A stretch of DNA of 64,000 nt from DAHUYF01 sp963838385 (GTDB lineage: Bacteria > Pseudomonadota > Alphaproteobacteria > ATCC43930 > CGMCC-115725), in the NCBI GenBank assembly GCA_963838385.1, contig CAWIRE010000006.1, positions 496,001-560,000 on the forward strand, written 5' to 3'. A program made the translations under genes and the position numbers. Shown piece by piece: positions 24,556-31,264 of the stretch. The first letter of the stretch is position 1. Each line of letters starts with the position of its first letter. A model generated the notes under the pieces. It searched no databases. It was not told the origin of the DNA and saw nothing but the letters and a program-made list of their open reading frames with translations.

Positions 24556-24790
24556 TCATCGTGGCGCCGCGGCTCCCGCCATTCCGAGCAAAACGAGCAC
24601 GGCGCGGTTGAGACGTGCGACATCTTCCTCGTCGAGGCGCCCGATACGCATACCGATCTTCGTCTTGGGTACGGTCGTGATCTTGTCCACCATCAAGCGG
24701 CACGGTGACCCTCGTTCGGCTCGATCTCAAGGCGAAACAACGGCGCGTCGGTCGGATCGGTCGTGAAGGCCGTCCCGTCGGATACATGTA
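24556..24790 (-). pseudogene. MazF/PemK-family toxin remnant
   Basis: Two frames on the minus strand carry consecutive parts of a MazF/PemK toxin. The upstream part reads TAFTTDPTDAPLFRLEIEPN then EGHRAA and a stop. The downstream frame reads LMVDKITTVPKTKIGMRIGR, LDEEDVARLNRAVLVLLGMA and stops at 24556. Together they cover the conserved middle and C-terminus, with a short deletion and frameshift at the joint. The N-terminal third with the catalytic region is absent, and no antitoxin gene is seen. It is a decayed module beside the higBA-like pair. Confidence 0.75.
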
Positions 24791-24825
24791 ACTTGGCAGC
24801 GATACGGGCATATGCGGTTGCGGTT

Positions 24826-24844
24826 TGTACCGAAGAGCGGTACA
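24826..24844. promoter_or_regulatory. Palindrome upstream of higBA (candidate HigA operator)
   Basis: TGTACCG-AAGAG-CGGTACA is a perfect 7-N5-7 inverted repeat ending 25 bases before the higB start. HigA-type antitoxins repress their own operon by binding such palindromes. GGATACA half-like sites flank it on both sides. Confidence 0.6.
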
Positions 24845-24868
24845 CGGATACACAAGCGAAGCCGCCGC

Positions 24869-25165
24869 ATGATCGTAAGCTTTCGAGACGAATGACTGCG
24901 TGCCTTCTTTGTCGAGGATGTCCGGTCGCGGCGCACCCCGTCCGATCTTGAAAGCCGGCTCTTCCGCAAGCTCCAGATGATCGACGACGCGACGACCGAT
25001 CAGGATTTGCGGGTGCCGCCCAGCAATCATTTCGAGAAGCTGCGCGGTGACCTGGCAGGCTTCCACTCGATCCGCGTCAATAACCGGTGGCGGCTGGTCT
25101 TCCGCTGGGACGGCGGCCGCGGCGAAGCGGACGGCGTCTATATCGACGACCACAGTTACAGATGA
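24869..25165 (+). pseudogene. higB: HigB-type toxin with premature stop
   Basis: From ATG 24869 the frame reads MIVSFRDE, then TGA at codon 9 (24893-24895). It continues uninterrupted in the same frame: LRAFFVEDVRSRRTPSDLES, RLFRKLQMIDDATTDQDLRV and GFHSIRVNNRWRLVFRWDGG, ending TGA 25165. The continuation is a typical HigB/RelE-superfamily toxin. Tryptophan is expected at the stop (DEWLRAFF), so TGG to TGA is the simplest lesion. ATG 24977 could give a 62-residue C-terminal piece, probably inactive. The stop overlaps an ATG in the higA frame. Confidence 0.82.
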
Positions 25166-25173
25166 GGCGAGCC

Positions 25174-25482
25174 ATGCTGACGACGAAGCGCAAGCCGGCC
25201 ACGGTCGGCGAGATTCTTATCGAGGAGTTCATGCAGCCGATGGCGCTGACCCAGGCCGCGCTTGCCGAGGCCATGGGCGTTCAGCGCAAGCATGTCAATG
25301 AGCTGTGCAACAACCGCCGGAATGTGACGGCGGCGACCGCGCTCATCCTCGCCCGGGTATTCGGCAACAGTCCCGACTTTTGGCTCAACGTGCAGCGGCG
25401 CAGCGATCTATGGGAGGCGATGAACAATCCTCGCGAGCGCGAGCGGATCGAACGCGCGAAACCGCTGGGCGCGGCGGCGTGA
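25174..25482 (+). CDS. higA: HigA-type antitoxin, XRE-family regulator
   Basis: The 102-residue product from ATG 25174 (GAGG upstream; an in-frame ATG at 25162 is the alternative) reads KPATVGEILIEEFMQPMALT. The helix-turn-helix follows (QAALAEAMGVQRKHVNELCN, NRRNVTAATALILARVFGNS), and then the signature PDFWLNVQRRSDLWEAMNNP. This is the standard HigA layout, and the gene is intact although its toxin carries a stop codon. It would still repress the operon through the palindrome upstream. Confidence 0.88.
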   Translation: MLTTKRKPATVGEILIEEFMQPMALTQAALAEAMGVQRKHVNELCNNRRNVTAATALILARVFGNSPDFWLNVQRRSDLWEAMNNPRERERIERAKPLGAAA

Positions 25483-25626
25483 TCTCCGTCGTCGCATCGT
25501 CGTCGCGTAGAAATGGCCGTTCCGCTTCCACGAGCTTCGGGCGACCCTTGTGCAAACTCAGAACCCTTGCCGCCGCATCGAACGTAAAATCGGCTACGCC
25601 CGGCATTCGCAGTTCCGTTCTGAGTT

Positions 25627-25716
25627 TGGCGGATGGGGTGAGATTCGAACTCACGGTACCCTTGCGGGTACGCCGGTTTTCAAGACCGGTGCCTTAAACC
25701 GCTCGGCCACCCATCC
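25627..25716 (-). tRNA. tRNA-Ser (anticodon UGA)
   Basis: On the minus strand GGATGGGTGGCCGAGCGGTT begins the acceptor and D arms. The anticodon loop CTTGAAA between CCGGT and ACCGG gives UGA, which reads UCA serine codons. A long variable arm (GTACCCGCAAGGGTAC) identifies a class II tRNA, and GTTCGAATC is the T loop. The acceptor 3' strand CCCATCC is followed by G and an encoded CCA. All arms pair, so it looks functional. It lies between the toxin-antitoxin remnants and the DJ-1 gene. Confidence 0.95.
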
Positions 25717-25779
25717 TGCGACGCCGCGGGCGGCAGACCATAAGCGCCGCCGCCGGCCCTGCGCAAGAAAAAGCCCGGC

Positions 25780-26538
25780 TCACGCGTTCGGCCGCTCGAT
25801 CATGGCGGCGAGATCATGGGCGAAGCGATGGGCGTCGCCGGGCCAGCGCGCCGAGAGATAATTGCCGTCGCGCACAGTGAATCCGACCGCGAGCCGGTCC
25901 GGCGCGTCGCGGGTGAAGCCCGAGGGGCCCGCGACGAAATCCTCGCGCCGGGCGAGCAGGGCGCGCACCTCGTCCTCCACCGTCACCGGGTAGGTGCGGT
26001 AGTAGTTGCCGAGAAAGAGACAGGTGAGCGCCCAGGCGCCGAGCTCCATGCGCCTGGTGAGGCCGGTGGTCTTGCGGCCGTAGAGCACCGACCGGCCGGC
26101 GGCGTCGCGCGCGCGGGCGGCGAGCAGCACGCCGTGGCAGATGGCGGCGACCGGTCGCTGCCGCGCGAAGCCATCGGCGACCGCGGCCTGCAGCCGCTCG
26201 GATTCGAGATAGGGGCGCATGCCCTTGGCGTGGCCGCCCGGCAGCAGCAGCGCGTCGAACGCGCCCTCGGCGATCGCGTCATAGCCGATCGGCCGGCGGA
26301 ACTCGGGGCTCTCGCTCATCGCCGCATAGGCGTTGCGTCCGTTGGCATCCGCCCGCAGCAGGCGCGCGAGGGGACCGAGCCCGGCGCCGGTCACCATCCG
26401 CGGATCGGCCGCGGCTTCGGTCCCGTCCGGCGTCGCGAAGACGACGCGATGCCCGCGCCCGGTCAGCACGCGCCACGGCACGCCGGTCTCGGTCGGGTCG
26501 AAATCCCGCTGCGGCAGCGGCATCACCACCGTGGCCAT
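25780..26538 (-). CDS. DJ-1/PfpI-family (type 1 glutamine amidotransferase-like) protein
   Basis: From ATG 26538 the product has 252 residues and starts MATVVMPLPQRDFDPTETGV. It shows the class I amidotransferase-like fold: GHRVVFATPDG, AFDALLLPGGHAKGMRPYL, the nucleophile elbow VAAICHGVLLAA with its Cys, and TVEDEVRALLARREDFVAGP. No amidotransferase synthase partner is present. Family members are proteases, chaperone-like or glyoxalase-III-like enzymes; the reaction here is undetermined. The frame extends upstream to 26736 without a better start. Confidence 0.85.
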   Translation of the reverse strand: MATVVMPLPQRDFDPTETGVPWRVLTGRGHRVVFATPDGTEAAADPRMVTGAGLGPLARLLRADANGRNAYAAMSESPEFRRPIGYDAIAEGAFDALLLPGGHAKGMRPYLESERLQAAVADGFARQRPVAAICHGVLLAARARDAAGRSVLYGRKTTGLTRRMELGAWALTCLFLGNYYRTYPVTVEDEVRALLARREDFVAGPSGFTRDAPDRLAVGFTVRDGNYLSARWPGDAHRFAHDLAAMIERPNA

Positions 26539-26678
26539 CGGACCTCGCCTGGGCTTCGGCCGCGATGATGCGAGCGGCAAGGGCGGCTGTAAAGTCGGGG
26601 CGGCCGGGCGGGATTGCCGGTCGTTCCAGGCCCGGAACGGTGTAGGCTGCGGCGGGGGCGACGGGGCGGCGCGAGGCC

Positions 26679-26706
26679 GGGAATAAATCCGCGTCGGCGC
26701 CGGTCT
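26679..26706 (+). promoter_or_regulatory. Candidate ECF promoter upstream of the sigma gene
   Basis: GGGAATAAA at 26679-26687 and CGGTCT at 26701-26706 align without gaps with a second copy before the phosphoesterase gene (28079-28106). Shared bases include GAATAAA, GTC and GCGCCGGTCT. The spacing (GGAAT-N17-GGTCT) fits an ECF-sigma -35/-10 pair. The transcript would begin just before the sigma start at 26720, implying autoregulation. Confidence 0.6.
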
Positions 26707-26719
26707 GGTCAGGAGGGAC

Positions 26720-27280
26720 ATGCGCGGCAACGGCAACCGGGAGCGCTTCGAGCGCGAGATGCGTCCGCATCTCGACGCCGCCTATAATTTCGCGCGGCGG
26801 CTGCTGCGCAGCGGCGCCGACGCCGAGGACGCGGTGCAGGAGGCGCTGCTGCGGGCCTTCAAGTATCTGGACGGATTTCATGGCGACAATCCCAAGGCCT
26901 GGCTGCTGAGCATCGTGCGCAACGCCTGCTACGACTGGATCAAGCGCCAGCCGAGGATGGAATTGATGAGCGAGGACGAGCAGGGGCTTCTCGATCCCGC
27001 GCATGAACGGGCGCTGGCGCAGGCCGGCCACGGCTTTCCCGCGCCGGATGCGCGCCTCGTCGAAAGCGCCGACCGGCAGCGCGTGCAGGCGGCGCTCGAT
27101 GCGCTGCCGCGGGCCTATCGCGAGATCCTGGTGCTGCGCGAGATCGAGGGGCTCAGCTACCGCGAGATCGGCGAGATCGCCGCCATTCCGATCGGCACGG
27201 TGATGTCGCGCCTGTCGCGCGCCCGCGACTTGATGCTGCAGCAGCTTTCGGCGGAACCCGGCGACAGGAGCGCATCATGA
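26720..27280 (+). CDS. ECF-family RNA polymerase sigma factor
   Basis: This 186-residue protein has sigma region 2 (ARRLLRSGADAEDAVQEALL, then NPKAWLLSIVRNACYDWIKR) and region 4 (LDALPRAYREILVLREIEGL, SYREIGEIAAIPIGTVMSRL, SRARDLM). There is no region 1 or 3, as expected for group IV. The stop overlaps the ATG of the anti-sigma gene (ATGA). The same promoter-like motif precedes this gene and the metallophosphoesterase, which suggests the sigma drives itself and the downstream phosphoesterase-cupredoxin pair. The inducing stress is not shown; the copper-protein neighbour hints at metal or oxidative stress. Confidence 0.93.
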   Translation: MRGNGNRERFEREMRPHLDAAYNFARRLLRSGADAEDAVQEALLRAFKYLDGFHGDNPKAWLLSIVRNACYDWIKRQPRMELMSEDEQGLLDPAHERALAQAGHGFPAPDARLVESADRQRVQAALDALPRAYREILVLREIEGLSYREIGEIAAIPIGTVMSRLSRARDLMLQQLSAEPGDRSAS

Positions 27281-27498
27281 ACTGTGACGAGGCGCGCGCC
27301 TGGATCGATCCCTACATGGATGGCGAGCTCGATGTCGAGCACGCGGTCGAGATCGAGCGTCACCTGGCGGAGTGCCCGCATTGCGCGCAGGCGCTGGCGA
27401 GCCGCCGCGCGCTCGGCACGGCACTTCGCGGCAAGCTCGAGTATCAACCGGCGCCGCTCGCGCTGCAGCGGGCCGCGCGCGCTGCCGGCGCCGAGTAG
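27277..27498 (+). CDS. Anti-sigma factor, zinc-binding N-terminal part (interrupted gene)
   Basis: The 73-residue product reads MNCDEARAWIDPYMDGELDV, then EIERHLAECPHCAQAL, the HxxxCxxC motif of zinc-binding anti-sigma domains. It ends at TAG 27496-27498. The same frame continues beyond the TAG into a membrane helix and a periplasmic-type domain, so this is very probably the front half of a single anti-sigma gene split by one amber codon. It overlaps the sigma gene by four bases. If read alone it would be a soluble anti-sigma fragment able to bind the sigma but not to sense across the membrane. Confidence 0.8.
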   Translation: MNCDEARAWIDPYMDGELDVEHAVEIERHLAECPHCAQALASRRALGTALRGKLEYQPAPLALQRAARAAGAE

Positions 27499-27510
27499 CG
27501 TTCACGCGCC

Positions 27511-28053
27511 GTGGCGACGCCGCCCTGGCTGCGCCTCGCCGCCTCCTTCGTGCTGGTGGCGGGGCTGAGCTCGGGGCTCACCTATTATGCTGCGCTCCGC
27601 CCGCCTGCCGGCGAGGCGATCGCCGACGAGGTGTTCGCCAGCCAGATGCGCGCGGCGCAGTCGGAGAACCGCCTCGTCGACGTCGCGTCCTCCGACGAGC
27701 ACACGGTGAAACCGTGGCTCGATGCGCGGCTCGACTTCGCGCCGCCGGTCAAGGATCTCTCGGGGGCCGGTTATGCGCTGCTCGGCGGCCGCGTCGATTA
27801 TATCGGCGGCCACACGGCGGCGGCGCTGCTCTATCGGCTGCGCAAGCACGTCGTCACGCTCTTCATCTGGCCCAGCGAGGGAAGCCCGCGGCCGATCGCT
27901 GCCGGCACGCGCCGTGGCGAGAATTTGGCGCAATGGTCGGACGGCACCATGGCCTATTGGGCGATCTCGGATATGCCTGCCGCCGATCTGCTGTCCTTCT
28001 GCCGCGATTTCCAGAATGCCGAGGCCTTGGCGGAGCCGGCCGCGTCGCGCTGA
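27511..28053 (+). CDS. Anti-sigma factor, membrane and periplasmic part (interrupted gene)
   Basis: The piece is in the same frame as the zinc-binding part, separated only by TAG and three further codons. It could start at GTG 27511, but no good ribosome-binding site precedes it. It has one membrane helix (LRLAASFVLVAGLSSGLTYY) and a C-terminal domain (DEHTVKPWLDARLDFAPPVK, GYALLGGRVDYIGGHTAAAL, YWAISDMPAADLLSFC), typical of membrane anti-sigma factors of this group. Without read-through or re-initiation it would be lost and the sigma deregulated. Confidence 0.75.
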   Translation: MATPPWLRLAASFVLVAGLSSGLTYYAALRPPAGEAIADEVFASQMRAAQSENRLVDVASSDEHTVKPWLDARLDFAPPVKDLSGAGYALLGGRVDYIGGHTAAALLYRLRKHVVTLFIWPSEGSPRPIAAGTRRGENLAQWSDGTMAYWAISDMPAADLLSFCRDFQNAEALAEPAASR

Positions 28054-28078
28054 CGGCCGAAGGAATGTCGTGCGGCCC

Positions 28079-28106
28079 GCGAATAAAACCCGGTCTGCGC
28101 CGGTCT
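28079..28106 (+). promoter_or_regulatory. Candidate ECF promoter upstream of the phosphoesterase gene
   Basis: GCGAATAAAACC at 28079 and CGGTCT at 28101-28106 repeat the motif found before the sigma gene, at identical spacing. The downstream gene starts at 28149. Confidence 0.6.
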
Positions 28107-28148
28107 ACCTCGGTGGAAGGGCCAAGCGACCCCCGACAGGAGACCAGG

Positions 28149-29102
28149 ATGCGTAAGACGAATGACGCCGGCATGCCCGGCGCGAGCCGCCGCGCGCTGC
28201 TGCGGTGCATGACGCTGGGTGCTGCCGGCGGCGTGCTGTGGACGGTGAGCGGCGGCGTGCCGCAGGCATTCCGGCTCGGCGGCGAGGCGCAGGCGGCGGT
28301 GCCGGCGGGCGCCGGCGATTTCGCCTTCGTGCAGATCAGCGACACCCATATCGGCTTTCACGGCGAGGCCAATCCCGACCCCAACGGCACGCTGCAGCTG
28401 GCGCTCGCCCGCATCGCTCAAAGCCCCACGCGTCCGGCGATGATGGTCCACACCGGCGATGTCAGTCATCTCTCGAAGCCGGCCGAGTTCGACATGGCGC
28501 GGCAGCTGCTGCAGGCGGCCGGGCTCGAGATGCATTTCATTCCCGGCGAGCACGACACGCTCGTCGACAACGGCAAGCCCTTCTTCGAGCGCTTCGGCGC
28601 GCACGCCACGCCCGGCGGCTGGTACAGCTTCGATCAGGGCGGCGTGCATTTCGTGGCACTGGTGAACGTGCTCCATCTCCGGCCGGGCGGGCTGGGATAT
28701 CTCGGCCCCGAGCAGCTCGACTGGCTCGAGCGCGATCTCAAAGGTCAAAGCGCCAGCACGCCGATCGTCGTGCTCGCGCATATGCCGCTCTGGCCGGTCT
28801 CGCCGGAATGGGGCTGGGGCACCGACGATGCGGCGCAGGCGATTGCCTCTCTGAAGCGCTTCGGCTCGGTCACCGTGCTCAACGGCCACATCCACCAGGT
28901 GATCCAGAAAGTCGAAGGCCGGGTCACGCTGACCACGGCGATGTCCACCGCCTTTCCGCAGGCGGCGCCCGGCACGCCCGGCGCGAGCCCGGGGCCGCTC
29001 AAGGTCCCGGCGGAGCGGCTGAAATCGCTGCTCGGCATCCGCCGGGTCGATGTCGCCCGGGACGCCGGCGCCGTCCTCGCCGACACCCGGCTCGACGCGT
29101 GA
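28149..29102 (+). CDS. Tat-exported metallophosphoesterase
   Basis: The 317-residue product begins with a twin-arginine leader (GASRRALLRCMTLGAAGGVL) with likely cleavage near AQAA. Calcineurin-type motifs follow in order: QISDTHIGFHG, VHTGDVSHLSKPAEFD, IPGEHDTLVDNGKPFF, VVLAHMPLW and VTVLNGHIHQVIQK. These are the metal-binding Asp, His, Asn/Glu and GHxH elements of the superfamily, with Glu-His in place of the usual Asn-His. It should act in the periplasm on an unknown phosphoester. It is followed after seven bases by a cupredoxin and probably belongs to the ECF regulon. Confidence 0.9.
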   Translation: MRKTNDAGMPGASRRALLRCMTLGAAGGVLWTVSGGVPQAFRLGGEAQAAVPAGAGDFAFVQISDTHIGFHGEANPDPNGTLQLALARIAQSPTRPAMMVHTGDVSHLSKPAEFDMARQLLQAAGLEMHFIPGEHDTLVDNGKPFFERFGAHATPGGWYSFDQGGVHFVALVNVLHLRPGGLGYLGPEQLDWLERDLKGQSASTPIVVLAHMPLWPVSPEWGWGTDDAAQAIASLKRFGSVTVLNGHIHQVIQKVEGRVTLTTAMSTAFPQAAPGTPGASPGPLKVPAERLKSLLGIRRVDVARDAGAVLADTRLDA

Positions 29103-29109
29103 GGACGCC

Positions 29110-29469
29110 ATGACCGGCCTGCGAGGATGGGCGATCGGCGCGGGGCTCGCGCTGGGCCTCTTCGGCGGCATGATCGCGGTGGCGGGCCTGGCGAGCGCGG
29201 TCTCCGCCGCGGCGCCGGTCGGGAACGTGGTGATCCGCGAGTTCCGCTTCGAGCCGCAGACCTTGACGGTGGCGGCCGGCGCCACCGTGATATGGACCAA
29301 TCGCGACGATGATCCCCATACCGTGACCAGCGCCGACGACCCGAAGCTGCTCGGCTCGCCGCCGCTCGATACCGGCGAGACCTTCCGCTTCCGCTTCGAT
29401 AAGCCCGGAACCTACCGCTACTTCTGCTCGATCCACCCGCATATGCAGGGAACCATCATCGTGCGATAG
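29110..29469 (+). CDS. Cupredoxin (amicyanin/plastocyanin-like copper protein)
   Basis: The 119-residue product has a signal peptide (LALGLFGGMIAVAGLASAVS) and a single cupredoxin domain. Type 1 copper ligands are visible: His70 in DDDPHTVTSADD, and Cys106, His109 and Met112 in YRYFCSIHPHMQG. It should be a periplasmic electron-transfer or copper-handling protein. It is the last gene of the sigma/anti-sigma/phosphoesterase set, a combination seen in other Proteobacteria. A short tandem repeat starts at its stop codon. Confidence 0.92.
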   Translation: MTGLRGWAIGAGLALGLFGGMIAVAGLASAVSAAAPVGNVVIREFRFEPQTLTVAAGATVIWTNRDDDPHTVTSADDPKLLGSPPLDTGETFRFRFDKPGTYRYFCSIHPHMQGTIIVR

Positions 29470-29522
29470 CGCGCGGGAGGCAGCTTGCGATAGCACGCGG
29501 GAGGCAGCTTGCGATAGCGCGC
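29463..29522. repeat. 24-bp tandem repeat, about 2.4 copies
   Basis: Units begin at 29463, 29487 and 29511, each starting GCGATAGC(G/A)CGCGGGAGG. The first two differ at one base and the third is partial. The cupredoxin stop lies in the first unit. It looks like slippage-generated duplication. Confidence 0.8.
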
Positions 29523-29546
29523 GCGACGCGGCGCGGTCTTGCCGGT

Positions 29547-29918
29547 TCAGGAGCGGGGCGGGGCGCTCGCCGCCGGCGACCAGGTGGTGGGATCGAGGCG
29601 CTGCGCGTGGAGGCGCCGGATCCAGGGCTGCTGCTCGAGGAATTGCAGGCCCATGCTGTCGTCGCGGCGCCAGACGATCTGCGCCGCGATGGTGCCGACA
29701 CTGTCGATCGTGAGCCAGACCTGGTCGGGCAGGCCGGCCGGAACCTCGAGGGACAGACGCGCGCCCCAGCTCGAGATGTCGAGCACCATGCAGCGGATGC
29801 GCGCTTGCGGCGAGGAGAGCTCCGCCGGCCAATTCGTCTTCCAGCGCCGGCCGGGCGCGCCTTGATCGCTTTCCGGGCGGCGCAGCCGACGGATGTTCTC
29901 CTCGGGCGTGGAGGTCAC
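29547..29918 (-). CDS. PilZ-domain protein
   Basis: From GTG 29918 the product has 123 residues. RRLRRPESDQGAPGRRWKTN and the RIRCMVLDISSWGARLSLEV segment resemble PilZ: the D-x-S-x-x-G-A motif is clear, while the preceding RxxxR is approximate. It continues PDQVWLTIDSVGTIAAQIVW and SMGLQFLE. PilZ domains bind cyclic di-GMP and modulate motility or exopolysaccharide. The start is uncertain because the Shine-Dalgarno is weak and the frame is open further upstream. It probably follows the 64-residue gene in the same transcript. Confidence 0.75.
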   Translation of the reverse strand: MTSTPEENIRRLRRPESDQGAPGRRWKTNWPAELSSPQARIRCMVLDISSWGARLSLEVPAGLPDQVWLTIDSVGTIAAQIVWRRDDSMGLQFLEQQPWIRRLHAQRLDPTTWSPAASAPPRS

Positions 29919-29922
29919 GGGT

Positions 29923-30117
29923 TCAGCGCCCGGCGGTCCGCCGCCGCGCCTGCAGGATGTTCGCCGCCAGGCCGCGATGATAATTGCCGGCCTGGTCGGG
30001 CCCATAAATCCGCCGCGCCATCGCTGCCATATGGGCGCGCAGGATCTGCTTCTTGGCCGGCCGGGTCGCGCCCGCGGCCCCTCTCAGGGACAAATGATGC
30101 AGCGACCCCTCGGTCAT
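29923..30117 (-). CDS. 64-residue basic hypothetical protein
   Basis: ATG 30117 is preceded by GGAGGCGACG, a strong ribosome-binding site. The product (TEGSLHHLSLRGAAGATRPA, then KKQILRAHMAAMARRIYGPD, ending ILQARRRTAGR) is basic and helical with no recognised domain. It ends five bases before the PilZ-domain start, suggesting co-expression. The upstream 260 bases include an AT-rich stretch suitable for a promoter. Confidence 0.55.
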   Translation of the reverse strand: MTEGSLHHLSLRGAAGATRPAKKQILRAHMAAMARRIYGPDQAGNYHRGLAANILQARRRTAGR

Positions 30118-30381
30118 CGTCGCCTCCAGCTTCCTCTCTGCCGCAGACAAGAGCTTAATTGGAGATTAATAACAAGCGGATTCGCGCCGCATTTACGTAA
30201 AATTTTAGTCACCGGCGAAGTATTCGCGCAAGGCGAATGCTGCACCGCGGTAATTGCGTCCGAGTAACGGCCCGACTGGGGCCGCCCGCCCCGAAAGGGG
30301 GGAGCCGGCCGGCTGCGGCGCGGGCCGCTTATCTCGACGCCGGGCCCGTGGCATAGTCGCGCCAGCCAGAGAGGAAGGACG

Positions 30382-31254
30382 ATGACCGACCGAGCGAGCT
30401 TCGCCGAGACCTATCGCAGCGTGGTGGCGGCCTGGGAATGCGACGTGATGGGCCATCTCACCATCGCCTACTATTTCGACCGTTTCGGCGACGCCGCGCT
30501 GAGCCTGATCGAGCGGCTGGCGCCCGGCCTGCCGCCTGCCGCCGCCTGGCGCTCGAGCCGCCTGCTGGTGCGCTACAAGAAGGAGCTGCGCGCCGGCGAT
30601 GGCATCGTCATCCGCAGCGGCGTCATCGCCGCCGAGGGCGACGCCATCGTCATCGGCCACGAGCTGCTCGACAGCGGCGCGGGCGAGGTGGCAACGCTGG
30701 TCGAGCATCGCTTGACGCCGCGGGAGCTGCCTTATGGCGGGCGGGGCGAGGCGGCACGGGGCTTGAGCGATGCCGTGACCGCCTGGGTGAGCCCGGGCTT
30801 CGAGGCGATTGCCGAGCCGGCGCGGCAGGAGCGCATGATCGCCAGCGGCGCCGATCGGGTGAAGGCCCATGAGGTGGACGAGCGCGGCGAGCTCTCGCTC
30901 TCGGGCTATGTCCATCGTTTCGCCCATGCCTGCCTCCATGTCTGCAGCGCCTTCGGCATGACGCCCGGCTATATGCGCGAGCAGCGGCGCGGCTTTTCCA
31001 CCTTCGAAACGAGGCTGCATCTGCTGGCGCCGCCGCCGGGCGCCGGGGAGGGGCTGGTGCTGAGGAGCGGCCTGCTCGCCGCCGGCAATTCCTCGCTGCG
31101 CATGATGCATGAGCTGCGCCAGGCGCAGAGCGGCGAGCGCCTCGCGCTCTTCTACCAGTCGGGCGTCCATTTCGACATGGCGGCCCGGCGTTCGGCGCCG
31201 CTGCCGGCGGCGCTGCGCGAGCGGGCCCAGGCGCTGCTCGGCGAAGGCGCGTAG
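30382..31254 (+). CDS. Double-hotdog thioesterase-like protein
   Basis: The 290-residue product contains two consecutive hotdog-fold halves. The first has SVVAAWECDVMGHLTIAYYF and FDRFGDAALSLIE, the 4HBT-type active-site start with Asp near a DVMGH motif. The second has RFAHACLHVCSAFGMTPGYM and RLHLLAPPPGAGEGLVLRSG. It probably hydrolyses an acyl-CoA. It is monocistronic and convergent with the DUF2189 gene. A GC-rich hairpin (CCCC-GAAA-GGGG) lies in the upstream region. The substrate is not predictable. Confidence 0.75.
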   Translation: MTDRASFAETYRSVVAAWECDVMGHLTIAYYFDRFGDAALSLIERLAPGLPPAAAWRSSRLLVRYKKELRAGDGIVIRSGVIAAEGDAIVIGHELLDSGAGEVATLVEHRLTPRELPYGGRGEAARGLSDAVTAWVSPGFEAIAEPARQERMIASGADRVKAHEVDERGELSLSGYVHRFAHACLHVCSAFGMTPGYMREQRRGFSTFETRLHLLAPPPGAGEGLVLRSGLLAAGNSSLRMMHELRQAQSGERLALFYQSGVHFDMAARRSAPLPAALRERAQALLGEGA

Positions 31255-31264
31255 CGCCTTCGTC

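Noticed and set aside
25483..25626. Possible small gene or att-site remnant between higA and tRNA-Ser
   Set aside because: A minus-strand frame (ELRMPGVADFTFDAAARVLS) looks faintly protein-like but has no start signal and overlaps the tRNA; no integrase or duplicated tRNA end is visible.
29463..29522. CRISPR-like repeats
   Set aside because: Units are directly adjacent without spacers and number only about 2.4.
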